This document shows, one piece after another, positions 10,234 to 20,589 of a stretch of DNA of 64,000 nt. The translations under genes were made by a program, and so were the position numbers. The stretch is taken from assembly GCA_039105265.1 (NCBI GenBank), contig JAPFFF010000037.1, forward strand, positions 310,001 through 374,000. Reading direction: 5' to 3'. The stretch comes from Tritrichomonas musculus (taxonomy: Eukaryota > Parabasalia > Tritrichomonadida > Tritrichomonadidae). The notes under the pieces are model-generated. The model worked only from the letters and a program-made list of their open reading frames with translations, was not told the origin of the DNA and did not search any database. Positions within the stretch are counted from its first letter, which is position 1. The number at the start of each line of letters is the position of its first letter.

Positions 10234-11734
10234 TTTTTTATTTCAAAAAATAATAAACGACTAAGAACGTTTAATTTTATGTTTTCAAATCGAATGAGTT
10301 TTTAATAAACGTAATGGATGAATACAAAAATATTCTAAACGTACATCATCAATTCTATTCAATTTTTTATAAACGCAAAAAATAGTATTCAAAATATCTT
10401 AAACTTAAAAAAAACTTATGAATACAAAGATAAACGAATAAAAAAGATGGGATATTAAGAATTTGATAATTTTTATTTACGAAAGCATCTTTGCGTCAGT
10501 ATCTGAGAATCTTTCTTCTCTGTATCAATATCTGTGAATGATTATTATATATTAGATTTTTTCATCAGATGCTCAAATGCATATGATAATCTTTGTTTTT
10601 AAAGCTGTGAATATGATATTCTTTATTTGAAATTATTTATCTGTCATTAGAGAATCAATTATCTAAAATTGAATCTGAAAACTGTGATCTGCAGTCTGAG
10701 AAACATTAATGGATCAAAGGATGAGATTATTCTTCTGGGAATGCGAATCTATCACTTGAGATTAAGTAGCTGAGGACAAGGACTTAAAATTGAATCTGAA
10801 AATTGTGATCTGCTGTCTGAGAAGCATCAATGGATCAAAGAATGAATTTATAAATGCATTTATAAATCAGTATCTACGCATCTGCGATTTTAAAGTTACT
10901 TTCTTTATGAATCTATAAAAAAAAAAAAAAAAACGTTTAGTTTTTTTAATCTTTTTTGTTTGCCCAATATCTCAATGAATAATAATATTTTGATGAAAAA
11001 AATTATATATTTTATAATAAAATAAAAAATAAAATAGTTTCACAATGCTTTTTATTAAAAAAAAGCAAAAAATTTTTCCGAAAAAAAAATGTAAACCGTT
11101 AAAAAAATAAAATGTCTTAATTCGGTGAATACATATTATACACTGCACGTATAACATATGTGCCCAGTATGAAATATCAAATTGAATTGCATCATTCAAA
11201 AAAGTTCAAAAAACGCAAAAATTGATCAAACTTTTTGAGAACTACCCAAAACCTTTACATCAATTATCAACTTTGATTATGATATTTCCCTATATTCGAT
11301 GATATGTTTCAGTTTTCAATAATAAACATAATATGAATATTAAGTTTATGAAAAGATATTTGATATTCAAAAATGCTCAAGAAAATGCAATCTTTATTAG
11401 TTCAATAAATAACAAGATGATACTATCAGTATTAATAATTCACCAAAAGGAATGCTTAAATACAAATCAAAAATGAGAAAAATGCACTTTTCTACAAAAA
11501 TTATAAACGGAAATAAACGTATAGACAAAAAGAGCTTTTTGAATAAATTGAGAGAGAAAAAAAGAATTGTCATTTTTTGAATAGCCAAAAATTTTCCATT
11601 TACAAATTTTTTCTGATTAATTTATTGAATTTTCTTAACGTATATTTTACACCACGCGAAAATAAATGCCTATAAAATTTTACCAGTAATTTGAAGGAAA
11701 AAATTAAAATTTACGATTTTTTTGGTTAATTTTA
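10234..11734. other. Gene-free stretch with right-hand transposon repeats
   Basis: Contains the upstream region of the transposase, then the inverted ~122-bp repeat copies (10664-10845), a 16-base poly(A) run near 10920, and AT-rich DNA to 11734. The minus-strand ORFs at 10972-11199 and 11397-11588 are low-complexity Phe/Ile/Lys strings and are not called. Confidence 0.5.
10664..10845 (-). repeat. Inverted copies of the ~122-bp repeat, right subterminal array
   Basis: The reverse complement of the 7287-7653 unit occurs once in full (about 10664-10775) and once in part (about 10776-10845, more diverged). It contains CATTAATGGATCAAAGGATG, the complement of the left-array core. Its orientation is opposite to the left array, as expected for subterminal inverted repeats of one element. 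Confidence 0.85.
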
Positions 11735-13300
11735 TTAACAGAGTAAGTTAAATTTCACCTTAAGATGGCGGTTTATCATTAAATTATAATTGCACATCTT
11801 GATTATCTCTGGAAATAATTTTTTTTTAATTGGTTTTTTGAAATTTACCTCAAAAATCAATTTTACAACTTCTTCTTCAGAAACCTCGAAATCATCAGGA
11901 TGATTGAAGATATATTCTTTAATGAAATGATACTGTGTGTAATAAATGCCATTGTTAGTTGGACCGTCTTCAGAATCTTTTGGATCTGTAATTTCTTTTA
12001 AAAAACGTTCAAATTCTGGGCATTTATTGATTATTAATAACTGATTTTTGGTACATTTTCGCATATAAGTCTCTCTTTCTTTCAAAGAAATCTGAATGTT
12101 TTCATTTCCAAAAAAGTCATTATCGACAAAATCACTGTTATTCTGAAATACTTGATCATCATTATTTCCATCATTTAATTCATCATCTGTTTGATCAATA
12201 TTTTCTGTTTCATTATTTATTGATTGCATTTCAACAATATCGCTATCAGATGAGTCATTGTTGGTTTCATCATCAAAATTAAGTATATCGATTTCATTCA
12301 AATTTTGATCTTCTTCGATGCTGTCAGATGATTCTTCTTCTGATCCATCATTGGTGATAACTTCTTCATTTTCGACGTCTTTATCACGATTGATTAATTC
12401 ATCAGATTTATTATTATTATTAAACATACATGTCTTTTTATTGTGATTTGGGCGATGACACACGGTGCAAAGATATCGTCTTTTCTTTTTTTTTGCCCCT
12501 GCTTTGGATGGCCTAACATTTTTCATACCTCAATCTCTAATTGTTGATGGCTCCTCATTTTCTCCAATTTCTGAATTAGATATGTTTTGGAAAAAAATTT
12601 TAATACAATTTTGGAGATTTTTTTTTTTTTTTTTTTTTTTTTTGCATGAGGTGCAATTTTAGAAAATTTTCACATTAAATTAGAATATGAATAATCAATA
12701 TCTTCAGGTTCTTTATCAAAAACATCTTCTATATTAGTGATTATTTCGTCATCAGCCTTTTTATAAAGATATATATTTGGCACTGATTCAATTTTAATAA
12801 TTGGATATTGCGAATTCATTAATCTATTTGCAATTGTATGAAAGCATGGAAGACCATATTCAATTGTAATATCACAGTGTCAATCAGATTGCAATAAATC
12901 TATTCCTTTTTTTTTCTAATTCTTTGTTATTACTAATCAAATATGACTGTATTTCTTTTGCTTTTTTAAATTCAGAATTTAATAATGATATTGCTAATGA
13001 TCCAATATTTCGCAATGAGCAAATTTAGAATTCAAATTGGGTTGTCATATACGTTTCTTTGACACTTTTCATGACTCCAGATTGATATAAATCAATCATT
13101 GTTTGCAACAAATCTACAATGTTTACTCTATTCTTATAGATTTATAATCAAAACAATATTTTCTCTATTTTAAGCTAGAATTATTCATTATCTTAAGCTT
13201 TTCTTAATGAGCACGCAATCGCAAACGAATTAGTACAATTAATCATTCTTTTGGTTACTTGCTAGCAAAGAAAACGAAAATTATCATCTAAATTATATAT
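11735..13300 (-). pseudogene. MULE (Mutator-like) transposase remnant
   Basis: The best-preserved piece is a 263-codon frame (11735-12526) that begins with a basic stretch and a CX2CX4HX4C zinc knuckle (CTVCHRPNHNKKTC). A very acidic Asn/Asp/Glu/Ser region of unknown function follows. Upstream on the same strand (12660-13160) are decayed frames. One contains HCDITIEYGLPCFHTIANRL, which looks like a SWIM zinc finger, the module before the knuckle in MULE transposases. TGA stops interrupt the frame just before the knuckle (near 12533) and just before the SWIM His, and TAA/frameshift breaks lie further up, so this is a multiply broken relic. It is a plain DNA transposon. A faint match RMINCTNSFAIACSLRKA near 13200 may be the end of the catalytic domain. 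I found no convincing terminal repeats. Confidence 0.6.
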
Positions 13301-14274
13301 GATATATTTATAAAGTAGAAGTCAAATGCACAACCTATATGAATAAAATTAAAGATAATACAGTATCGTTTATGTTAATTAGATTATTTTTTGATTTTAA
13401 TGTAATTAATTTCAAATATTAATAATATCATCGAAATGTTTGATCATACGGAATTAAATGCATTAAACTGGGACCAAAAACTCAGTACCACCAAAGTTCT
13501 CAAAAAAGTGAAAATTCAAAAGAAATGAAGAGAAAATAAAATAAAATTGCCTCAAAAAGTGAAAATAAACTGCGAGTCATTTTTGCATACAACTCAATTT
13601 TTCTGAATAGTATTGAAAAATGAAAATAATCAACTCAATTTTGAAACAAATAATTATTGGTTTTCAATGATAAATTGAAAATTGAGTTGTATGCAAAAAT
13701 GAAAACCAGTTTAATTGGTACTGAGATTTTGGCCGCTTCAAAAAGTTTATAAATATATATATATATATCTTAATTATCTTAATTATTAACACTGTAATTA
13801 ATTTTCTTTCCTAAGTTTCCATTTAGTATATGTGAGTTGACTTTTTAGTTATATATAAAAAAAAGATCTTGAGGAGAATAACTTAAATATAGTATTGTAT
13901 CTATAATAGTATTAGTTGGAACTAGTTGTAAGGAAAAGCTTTCCTATTTATCTGTCGGATTACTAAATAAGGTAGGTAAGAAAATCAAGTAACAATGTAA
14001 TTTCAAAGATATGCGATTTGATAAAAGCATGACCAAATTGGAAAAATCTTGCAATTCATGGTATAATACATCGGATGTACATTTGGTGATATCGGTCTTG
14101 GGAGTCTAAATGCGATAATTGGCCTAATTTGCTACGATTTTAAGAAAACTTTTTGATAACTTATTTGGTCGTACGACTTTTTGGTTCCAGTTTATAATAA
14201 TTAAATAATGGCATATAAAAATTCTGTGATTGTATACTCATTAAGAAATTCTTAAAATAAAGACTAATTCTAGC
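13301..14274. other. AT-rich gap with foldback repeat
   Basis: No gene. It holds the foldback structure at 13470-13736 and a 10-bp palindrome (GTCGTACGAC) near 14168. The rest is AT-rich without a visible pattern. Confidence 0.5.
13470..13736. repeat. Foldback (nested inverted repeats), MITE-like
   Basis: Inner arms 13578-13601 and 13678-13701 are a perfect 24-bp inverted repeat (left arm starts CATTTTTGCATACAACTCAA). Outer arms 13470-13489 (GGGACCAAAAACTCAGTACC) and 13717-13736 are an imperfect 20-bp inverted repeat with about three mismatches. The 267-bp unit could fold into a long two-stage hairpin. No target duplication was found. Confidence 0.7.
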
Positions 14275-16229
14275 TTAAGGGTAAAGTTGGCTTTTCTCAA
14301 CTTTTTTCCACTTTTTGTAATATCTTTCAAAATATTCTATGAGTTTTTGCTAATGGCAAATCTGATATTTCATTAAAATATAAAAAATTTATATATTTCT
14401 TATCAAATCAACGTTTAATCATTTTTTATTTTATCCATTAAGATTATCATGTATAATCTTAATTTAAAAAAATATAATTAATTTAAGATTACTTTTTTAA
14501 ATAAGAATATTTTTGTTTAGATAGTTTTTTTCGAATTTCTATTTTCTCAAATAATTGAATAAAAAAAAATTTCTTTCAAAAAATTGTGAACCAATTTCTC
14601 TCATCAAAAAACAGTTTTATTGAATCAATATGAAAATAAAAAAGATATTGTTAATGAAATTTTATATGGAATACCTTATAATTTTAAAATTATTTAATTT
14701 CGTAAATAAAAGGATTTATTCGGAAATTTTATAAAAACATTGGTATGGATTCATCAAAAATATATAGCTATTTCAATTGATAAATGGTTATTATAATACT
14801 TTTTCTATTCAATCAACCAATTAAATATAGAAAAAAATAGTTTGGTATCTTGTTTTCTTTTATGTATAGAAGAATAAAAAAAAATTCGACTTTTTTTGGA
14901 TTAATATACTAATTTAATTATTTATTTTGATTTTTATGCAATGCGTTAAAGCTTAAGTAATAATATAAACTATGGTTTCAATTGATAAATTAGTTTATTG
15001 TTCAAAATAAATTATTATTTTTTAATATATATGGATATATATGTTTTTGTAGTTTAATTAATTATTGTGTCTATTATCTGATATTATATATATAAATTAT
15101 GATAAATTTATTGAGATAAAAACATTTTTTATCTCATAATTTTGAATAAAAAAACGAAAAAGCATTCATTCAAATTTTTTTATCTCCATTGAATTTTTAA
15201 GTTAACTTAAAAAAAGAATATTTATTTCCATATTCATTATATTATTAATATTTAATAAATAATATATATATATTATTATATATAAATTAATATAAAAATT
15301 ATAATAATTTTTGCTTTTTTAATAATAAGATATGATAAATATTTTTTTTTTTTTTGATTTTATTCAACTTTTCAACCCTTTCAATATTTTCAAAAACAAA
15401 CTTATTTGAAAGTGCCAATTTTTCATTTTACACGCAATTAGATTCCTTAATTTTATGTATATATCAAATACTACATAAAATATAATAGGAAAAATCCATC
15501 AAATCAAAAAATCACAGAAATATCAATATTCAATTTTCTCCATGATTCAAATTTTCTAATTTTTAATGGGCCATTTTATTATAATAAATGCTATTAATTA
15601 TATTTTCCTAGTACAAATCCAAAAAGTTTCCTATTCGAGAAGAGCCGACTTGCTAACATCAAAATTTTCATGATAAAATTTTCAAATAATTTTATTGCAT
15701 TTTAAAACAAATATTTTTCTTAATGAATATCGAATATCAATCTAAAATATTCCTATAAAAAATATATATCAACCAATATCAATAGAATTAAGTAGAAAAA
15801 AAATTTTTTTCGAAATTGAAGAAAAAAAAAGCATTGTAATTCAGTCTGCTTCAAATTAAATATTATAAAAACAAATGATTCCCCTTGTATATATGTTTAA
15901 AATTAGAAATATGCACTTTTTTTAGTAAAAAAATGTTTCTTGATATTTTTTGGATTATGATATTTTCATTTTTTATTTTTTTCATAATTTGGACCATTTT
16001 TTGTTATATATCCAAAATTCAGAATATTTTACATTACGTTGTAATGCTTTTTTGTACAAAAATTGATTTGATAGCTCTGTGGAGCTCTTTTTTTTCTGTT
16101 CATTTGAATGCCCCTCAGAAAAGATTGAATTTACATAGAAATAAATTCAATGATCATACAATTCATTCAAGCAGCACATAGAATAAATTAAAAGATTTCA
16201 AAAAAAAGAAAAGCCAACTTTACCCTTAA
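14275..16229. mobile_element. ~1.95-kb block bounded by perfect 23-bp inverted repeats
   Basis: The arms 14275-14297 (starting TTAAGGGTAAAGTTGGCTTT) and 16207-16229 are exact reverse complements. Both outer ends read TTAA, so the true boundary or target site is unclear. I see no convincing gene inside: the 98-codon frame at 15885-16181 is mostly hydrophobic low complexity and ends at the right arm. This may be a non-autonomous DNA element, but without a transposase the class stays open. Confidence 0.5.
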
Positions 16230-16588
16230 AATAAAATAATTCGTTTAGAATTTTTTATATAGAAAAAAGCATGAGTAGCTACTCATGGTATTTTTTGCAA
16301 AAGTGGAAAAAAGTTCCAAGCTTTAATTTTCTGAAGAACGATAAAGGTCAATATTGACCATAACTGCTGCGGGCAAATCCGATTTCCCAAAAAAAAAAAA
16401 AAAAATTATTTAGATGAGGTACCCTAAAAACTTTCTTTCTAAATTTATTTATAATGAACAACATACAAAATTTTATTAATCCCATGAGTGCTAAAAAAAA
16501 AGTATTTAATTTCATAGAAAGTTTTATTAAAAACTCCTATAATAAAATATTTTTATGATTATACAAAAAACTATTGACAAAAATAAAA
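16230..16588. other. Intergenic with two perfect palindromes
   Basis: Contains CATGAGTAGCTACTCATG (16270-16287, 18 bp perfect) and GGTCAATATTGACC (16346-16359, 14 bp perfect), plus a poly(A) run at about 16389-16405. It lies downstream of the secreted-protein gene. Confidence 0.6.
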
Positions 16589-17386
16589 TTAATTCTTGAT
16601 TCTCCCTGGTTCGTATAAATGAAAGGTGGGAAGAGTAAAATTATTACTTTCTCCAAGAGTTCGTAAACTCTGAATAATAAATTTATCAAATAAAACAGGA
16701 TTTGGTAGCTTAACAGTTGTAGGCTTTTTGATTAAAATATGACATTTAACTGGAGAAATGTATAATCTTCCTTTCAAAAAGAAAAGAAGATTAGCTTCAA
16801 TAACTGATGAATTTCCAGCATCTGAAAAATTATCAAAAACAATTTTTCTGCATGCATACGGACGAAGTGTTTCAAAAGTGAAATTTGGAAATATAGATAT
16901 TTGATTAATAGGTTTTGTTACTGGCTTAATTTCTGATCTCCTAATAAATCCAAGGTTGCTTTTGGGAACATAATTGACAATTATTTCCTTGAAAACTAAT
17001 AATTCATTAATTTTTTTATTGACTATATCCGATACAATTCGATCAACTTCACTTGTATAATTGCTAGTGAATTGTTCAAATTGATTAATTACTTGAAATA
17101 AAACTTCGATATCTGATGAATTTGTAATTGACTCAACTTGTTCTGCTAAATATTGCAAACTTTCATTAATATTATGACTTCCATCTTTAAGAGAGTTTAG
17201 TGTTTCATTAACTTGTTTAATCATTTGCTTAATATCATTTATTAAAGTCTGATTTAAACTATCATGCTGCGATGTGTTTGTCTGCTGTTGAGTAAGCTTT
17301 TCATCAGGAAATAAAAGGCGAATTGGCTTGAATAATGTGTCTTCATTAGTTGAAAAGATAGAGTGTAAAAAAATAAAGAATATCAT
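16589..17386 (-). CDS. Predicted secreted, heavily N-glycosylated protein of unknown function
   Basis: A 265-residue protein. It starts with a short hydrophobic signal-like peptide (MIFFIFLHSIFS) and then a polar ectodomain. About ten N-X-S/T sequons are visible (for example NTS, NQT, NET, NSS, NYT, NFT). Residues 40-140 have a heptad-like pattern suggesting a coiled coil. The C-terminal ~120 residues look globular with two Cys (YACRKIVFDNFSD ... SPVKCHILIKKP). No second membrane segment is seen, so the product is probably secreted or lumenal. I do not recognise the family. It is the only intact-looking gene between 4.1 and 18.1 kb. The ATG is the complement of 17384-17386. Confidence 0.65.
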   Translation of the reverse strand: MIFFIFLHSIFSTNEDTLFKPIRLLFPDEKLTQQQTNTSQHDSLNQTLINDIKQMIKQVNETLNSLKDGSHNINESLQYLAEQVESITNSSDIEVLFQVINQFEQFTSNYTSEVDRIVSDIVNKKINELLVFKEIIVNYVPKSNLGFIRRSEIKPVTKPINQISIFPNFTFETLRPYACRKIVFDNFSDAGNSSVIEANLLFFLKGRLYISPVKCHILIKKPTTVKLPNPVLFDKFIIQSLRTLGESNNFTLPTFHLYEPGRIKN

Positions 17387-18170
17387 AATATATTAATAGA
17401 GATTTAGGCCAAATAGATTCTCAAAAAAGTTTAATTAACTAACGATTCTAAAATCATGATCACTAATATAAGACAATCATTTTGATGATTTTTACGAAAC
17501 TACATGAGGAAAAAAATTAACTCAAGAGATATTTGTAAATGAACTTGAACCACTAAATATAAATTAAATACATTTATATACTATTGGTTCAAGTATATGA
17601 ATTTTTTAAACCTTTAACCTTCTCTTGATTTTTTATAATCATTTTTCATTCAAAAAACATATTTTACTACCAATTCTTTTTATTTATTTTTGTAATTTTT
17701 ATTAAACATTCATTAAAAGCATATAAAATTTGTTTGCTGGCTCTAATATATTCATTAATACTTGATATAGTTTATTATATACTTTTTTTTCTTTTGGAAA
17801 AGCATTTTAAAATTATCTGTTTTATTACTTATTTATTATTTAATTTCAACATTATTAATTTCTAAATATTTTAAATTAAAAATAATGTAATTTTCATTTT
17901 ATTATTTTAAGATATTTCATATTTTCTTTTTGATACGAATATATTTCCGTTACCAAAATTATTCAATACTTTACGATTTATTAATTGAATTTTTGTTTTA
18001 TATGCTAATTCAATGCAAAATTCTTTTTTTATAATATACCTTTTTATTTTGAGTTTTTAAAGCAATTTCATAAGAAAAAAGAAAATACTCAAAAAATCTA
18101 AAATCAAATTTAGGGCTGGACGATAGAAATTTGAAAATAACTTTCTAATGAAATGTGACCACTTTTAAAT
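17387..18170. other. Divergent intergenic region
   Basis: About 780 bp between the secreted-protein gene (minus) and OLA1 (plus). It presumably carries both promoters. It is AT-rich, with no ORF, RNA gene or repeat of note. Confidence 0.5.
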
Positions 18171-19337
18171 ATGAGTGCAAAACCTCCAGCAACAAAGAAA
18201 GCAATGATCAAATTCAGCAAAACCCTTACAATGGGTATTGTTGGTATGCCAAACGTAGGTAAATCACTTTTGTTCAATCTTCTTTCAAAGCGTGATCTTG
18301 CAGGCACCGCAAACTACCCATTTTGCACAATCGAACCTAACCTCGCACGTGTCGAAGTTCCAGATGAACGTTTCACATGGCTCTGCCATCTTTTCAAACC
18401 AAAATCAGAAGTTCCAGCAACTTTATCTGTTACTGATATTGCAGGACTTGTTCGTGGAGCCTGCAAAGGTGAAGGACTTGGAAGTGAATTTCTTTCAAAC
18501 ATTCGAGCTGTTAATGGAATTTACCATGTCGTTCGTCTATTTGAAGATGAAGATGTTGTTCACGTTGAAGGTAAAGTTGATCCAGTTCGAGATCTTCAAA
18601 TCATTTCTGAAGAACTTAAACAGAAAGATATCGAATGGATGACAAAATTAAAAGCTGATCTTGAAAAGAAGTGTGTATGTGAGCCACGTAAATATAAAGA
18701 TGAACTTGCGCTATGCACAAAAGTTCTTGATTTCCTTCTCAATGATCCTCGCCCTGTTCGTGCAGCAGATTGGAGCCAAGTTGAAATTGAATACATCGAA
18801 TCTCTCAACATCCTTACAGCCAAACCAACAATTTACTTACTTAACCTTGATGAAAAGTCTTATATCACAAAGAAGAACAAATTCCTTGGACCAGTTGCAC
18901 AATGGATCAAAAATTTCTCTGGTGAACCAATTATCCCAGTATCAGCTATTTTTGAACACGAATTAGAAGATATGGGACCAGAAGCAGCAGAAAATGTTCT
19001 TAAAGAAAAGGGTGCAAAATCTGCAATCCCTCGTATCATTCAAACAGGTTTCCACGATCTTGGTTTAATTAACTTTTTCACATGCGGCCCAGATGAAGTT
19101 CGTGGTTGGACTGTTAGAGATGGTGCCACAGCTCCTATTGCAGGTGGTGTTATTCACTCAGATTTCTTAGATTACTTTATCAAAGCCCAGGTTTATCATT
19201 ATTCCGATCTTCACGAACTTGGAAGTGAAAATGCTGTTAAGGCTGCTGGAAAAATGAGGACAGAAGGTAAAAACTATGTTGTTCAAGATGGTGATATCAT
19301 CTTATTCTTGCACGGATCTGGAGGCAAAAAGAAGTAA
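18171..19337 (+). CDS. OLA1: Obg-like ATPase 1 (YchF/OLA1)
   Basis: A 388-residue protein, close to the family's usual ~396. P-loop MGIVGMPNVGKSLLFN lies at residues 21-36, with a TIEPN switch I and a DIAGLVRGACKGEGLGSEFL switch II. The NKxD motif of GTPases is replaced by NLDE (in YLLNLDEK), the feature that makes OLA1/YchF prefer ATP over GTP. A coiled-coil insert follows the G domain, and a C-terminal TGS domain is clear (GLINFFTCGPDEVRGW ... VVQDGDIILFLHGSGGK). The human enzyme binds ribosomes and affects translation and stress responses. The Lys-rich C-terminus is as expected. The ATG at 18171 gives the family's normal N-terminus. The sequence is well conserved with no anomalies. Confidence 0.97.
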   Translation: MSAKPPATKKAMIKFSKTLTMGIVGMPNVGKSLLFNLLSKRDLAGTANYPFCTIEPNLARVEVPDERFTWLCHLFKPKSEVPATLSVTDIAGLVRGACKGEGLGSEFLSNIRAVNGIYHVVRLFEDEDVVHVEGKVDPVRDLQIISEELKQKDIEWMTKLKADLEKKCVCEPRKYKDELALCTKVLDFLLNDPRPVRAADWSQVEIEYIESLNILTAKPTIYLLNLDEKSYITKKNKFLGPVAQWIKNFSGEPIIPVSAIFEHELEDMGPEAAENVLKEKGAKSAIPRIIQTGFHDLGLINFFTCGPDEVRGWTVRDGATAPIAGGVIHSDFLDYFIKAQVYHYSDLHELGSENAVKAAGKMRTEGKNYVVQDGDIILFLHGSGGKKK

Positions 19338-19478
19338 TTGAACTAATAAACTGAAATATAACTTTTTTTTTTTTATTTAATATTATTACTTTATAAAACC
19401 ATTTTTTTCTTTTAGACTTGAAACAAATGTCACTAGATTTCAAATAGAAGCAATAATAAATATGTTTATTCATTTATT

Positions 19479-20006
19479 TTAAATTCCATCTCTAGCTTCC
19501 CATAATGCGTCTTTCAAAATATGCTTAATTTCAATTGCAGTATTTTTTGGATTTCTTTTAATATCTTCTGAAGAAACAACACTTACACCAATTGCAAAGG
19601 CTTCTTCTTGGTCTAAGAGTCGAATTGCAATAACTTGGCCTTCTTCAAATTCTTGTGGGCATTGTTTGATACCAGGAGCCATCAAATCTGCTCCTCTAAG
19701 TAAAGCGCGAACAGCTCCTTCATCAACATAAACACATGGAAGCAAATCCGGATATTCAAGAACTAATATTAGATTTGGACATACTTGATTTCCAGGAACT
19801 TGGAAAAAAAGTGGTTTTCCGTTAAATGTATAAACAAAAAGATGATTATCTACTTTTAATTTGGCAATTTTGGCGTTCTTTGCGAAATAATCTTTTTCAA
19901 TCTGACTAAATTCGGGCATGGATTTTAATATGCCTTCTTTTAGATTCTTGAGTTCTTTTCCACCAATTGTAGTACCCTTATTAAACTGAGCTTTTCCAAA
20001 ACACAT
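19479..20006 (-). CDS. MCT-1/Tma20-like PUA domain protein
   Basis: The pattern FFQVPGNQVCPNLILVLEYP ... VYVDEGAVRALLRGADLMAPGI ... AIRLLDQEEAFAIGVSVVSSEDI ... LKDALWEARD follows MCTS1/Tma20 throughout: an N-terminal DUF1947-like part, then a C-terminal PUA domain. These proteins act with DENR/Tma22 in 40S ribosome recycling and re-initiation. The frame is open to an earlier ATG at 20135, which would add 43 residues. I prefer the Met at 20006 (MCFGKAQF...), because it gives 175 residues against about 181 in the family and because the extra stretch resembles nothing in the family. The gene is convergent with OLA1. Confidence 0.85.
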   Translation of the reverse strand: MCFGKAQFNKGTTIGGKELKNLKEGILKSMPEFSQIEKDYFAKNAKIAKLKVDNHLFVYTFNGKPLFFQVPGNQVCPNLILVLEYPDLLPCVYVDEGAVRALLRGADLMAPGIKQCPQEFEEGQVIAIRLLDQEEAFAIGVSVVSSEDIKRNPKNTAIEIKHILKDALWEARDGI

Positions 20007-20135
20007 TAAAATTAGAGTAAAATTTCTTTTTGATTTTAAATATTCTTTTGGTCGCCCAATAATTTTTTGACTCTCTTTGATTTTGATATATAATGGTTTT
20101 GAAATGATAAACGTCCTGGTAAAATATTTAACCAT

Positions 20136-20589
20136 AGTTAAGCCATTAAATCTGATAACAAATTTGAGAATTTCATATTTATTTATGAATATTTTTTGGA
20201 ATAATTAATAATTTATTTTATAAATAATATAGTTATAAATTTTAAGGCTTATTATTTTGATAAATAAATAATTGCTTTATCAAAAAACACATTTTTTAAA
20301 TTTGGCCTTATAGGACAAACTTTTTATCATGATAAAAAGACGATAATTTAAAAATATGTTCTAATTGCGCTACACCAATTCAACATATTGCTGCTTCTAT
20401 TCAACTTCTTTTAAATATAGAGGTCGCTACAAAAAACAAACATTAGCTATTTTTATATTAAATAGGTTAATAAAATAAATTTATTTTACTTCTATATGAG
20501 ATTTTCAAATACAAAGAAATGAATCAAATTAACGTAATTAACGAGCTCATTAATTATTAGAATAATTAACCAAATTTCAAAAATGATTT
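20136..20589. other. Intergenic, no feature seen
   Basis: About 450 bp between two minus-strand genes. It is AT-rich, with no ORF or RNA gene. It should hold the promoter of the MCT-1-like gene and the 3' end of the ARM-like gene. Confidence 0.5.

Larger units (their letters stand above)
7287..10845 (-). mobile_element. Dead pogo/DDE_1-type DNA transposon with inverted subterminal repeat arrays
   Basis: A transposase pseudogene (8428-10233, minus strand) lies between two arrays of the same ~122-bp repeat in opposite orientation. There are three plus-oriented copies at 7287-7653, and one full plus one partial copy on the opposite strand at 10664-10845. Between the left array and the gene lie a 15-bp hairpin (7708-7746), a GC-rich hairpin (7951-7992) and a 26-bp tandem array (about 8135-8360). 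The symmetrical placement argues that the arrays belong to the element as subterminal inverted repeats. I could not define exact ends or a target duplication, so the limits given are those of the arrays. Confidence 0.7.

Noticed and set aside
10972-11588. Two minus-strand ORFs of 63-75 codons
   Set aside because: Phe/Ile/Lys-rich strings from A/T runs; no domain-like pattern.
11231-13508. Inverted CTTTTTGAGAACT strings as possible ends of the MULE relic
   Set aside because: Only 13 bp with a one-base indel, and built on the common word ACTTTTTGA; no target duplication.
15885-16181. 98-codon hydrophobic ORF inside the 2-kb block
   Set aside because: Mostly a T-rich run giving Phe/Ile; it opens on a non-ATG codon and ends at the inverted repeat. 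Not enough to call a gene.
20007-20135. 43-residue N-terminal extension of the MCT-1-like protein
   Set aside because: Not MCT-1-like and would exceed the family length; treated as leader sequence.
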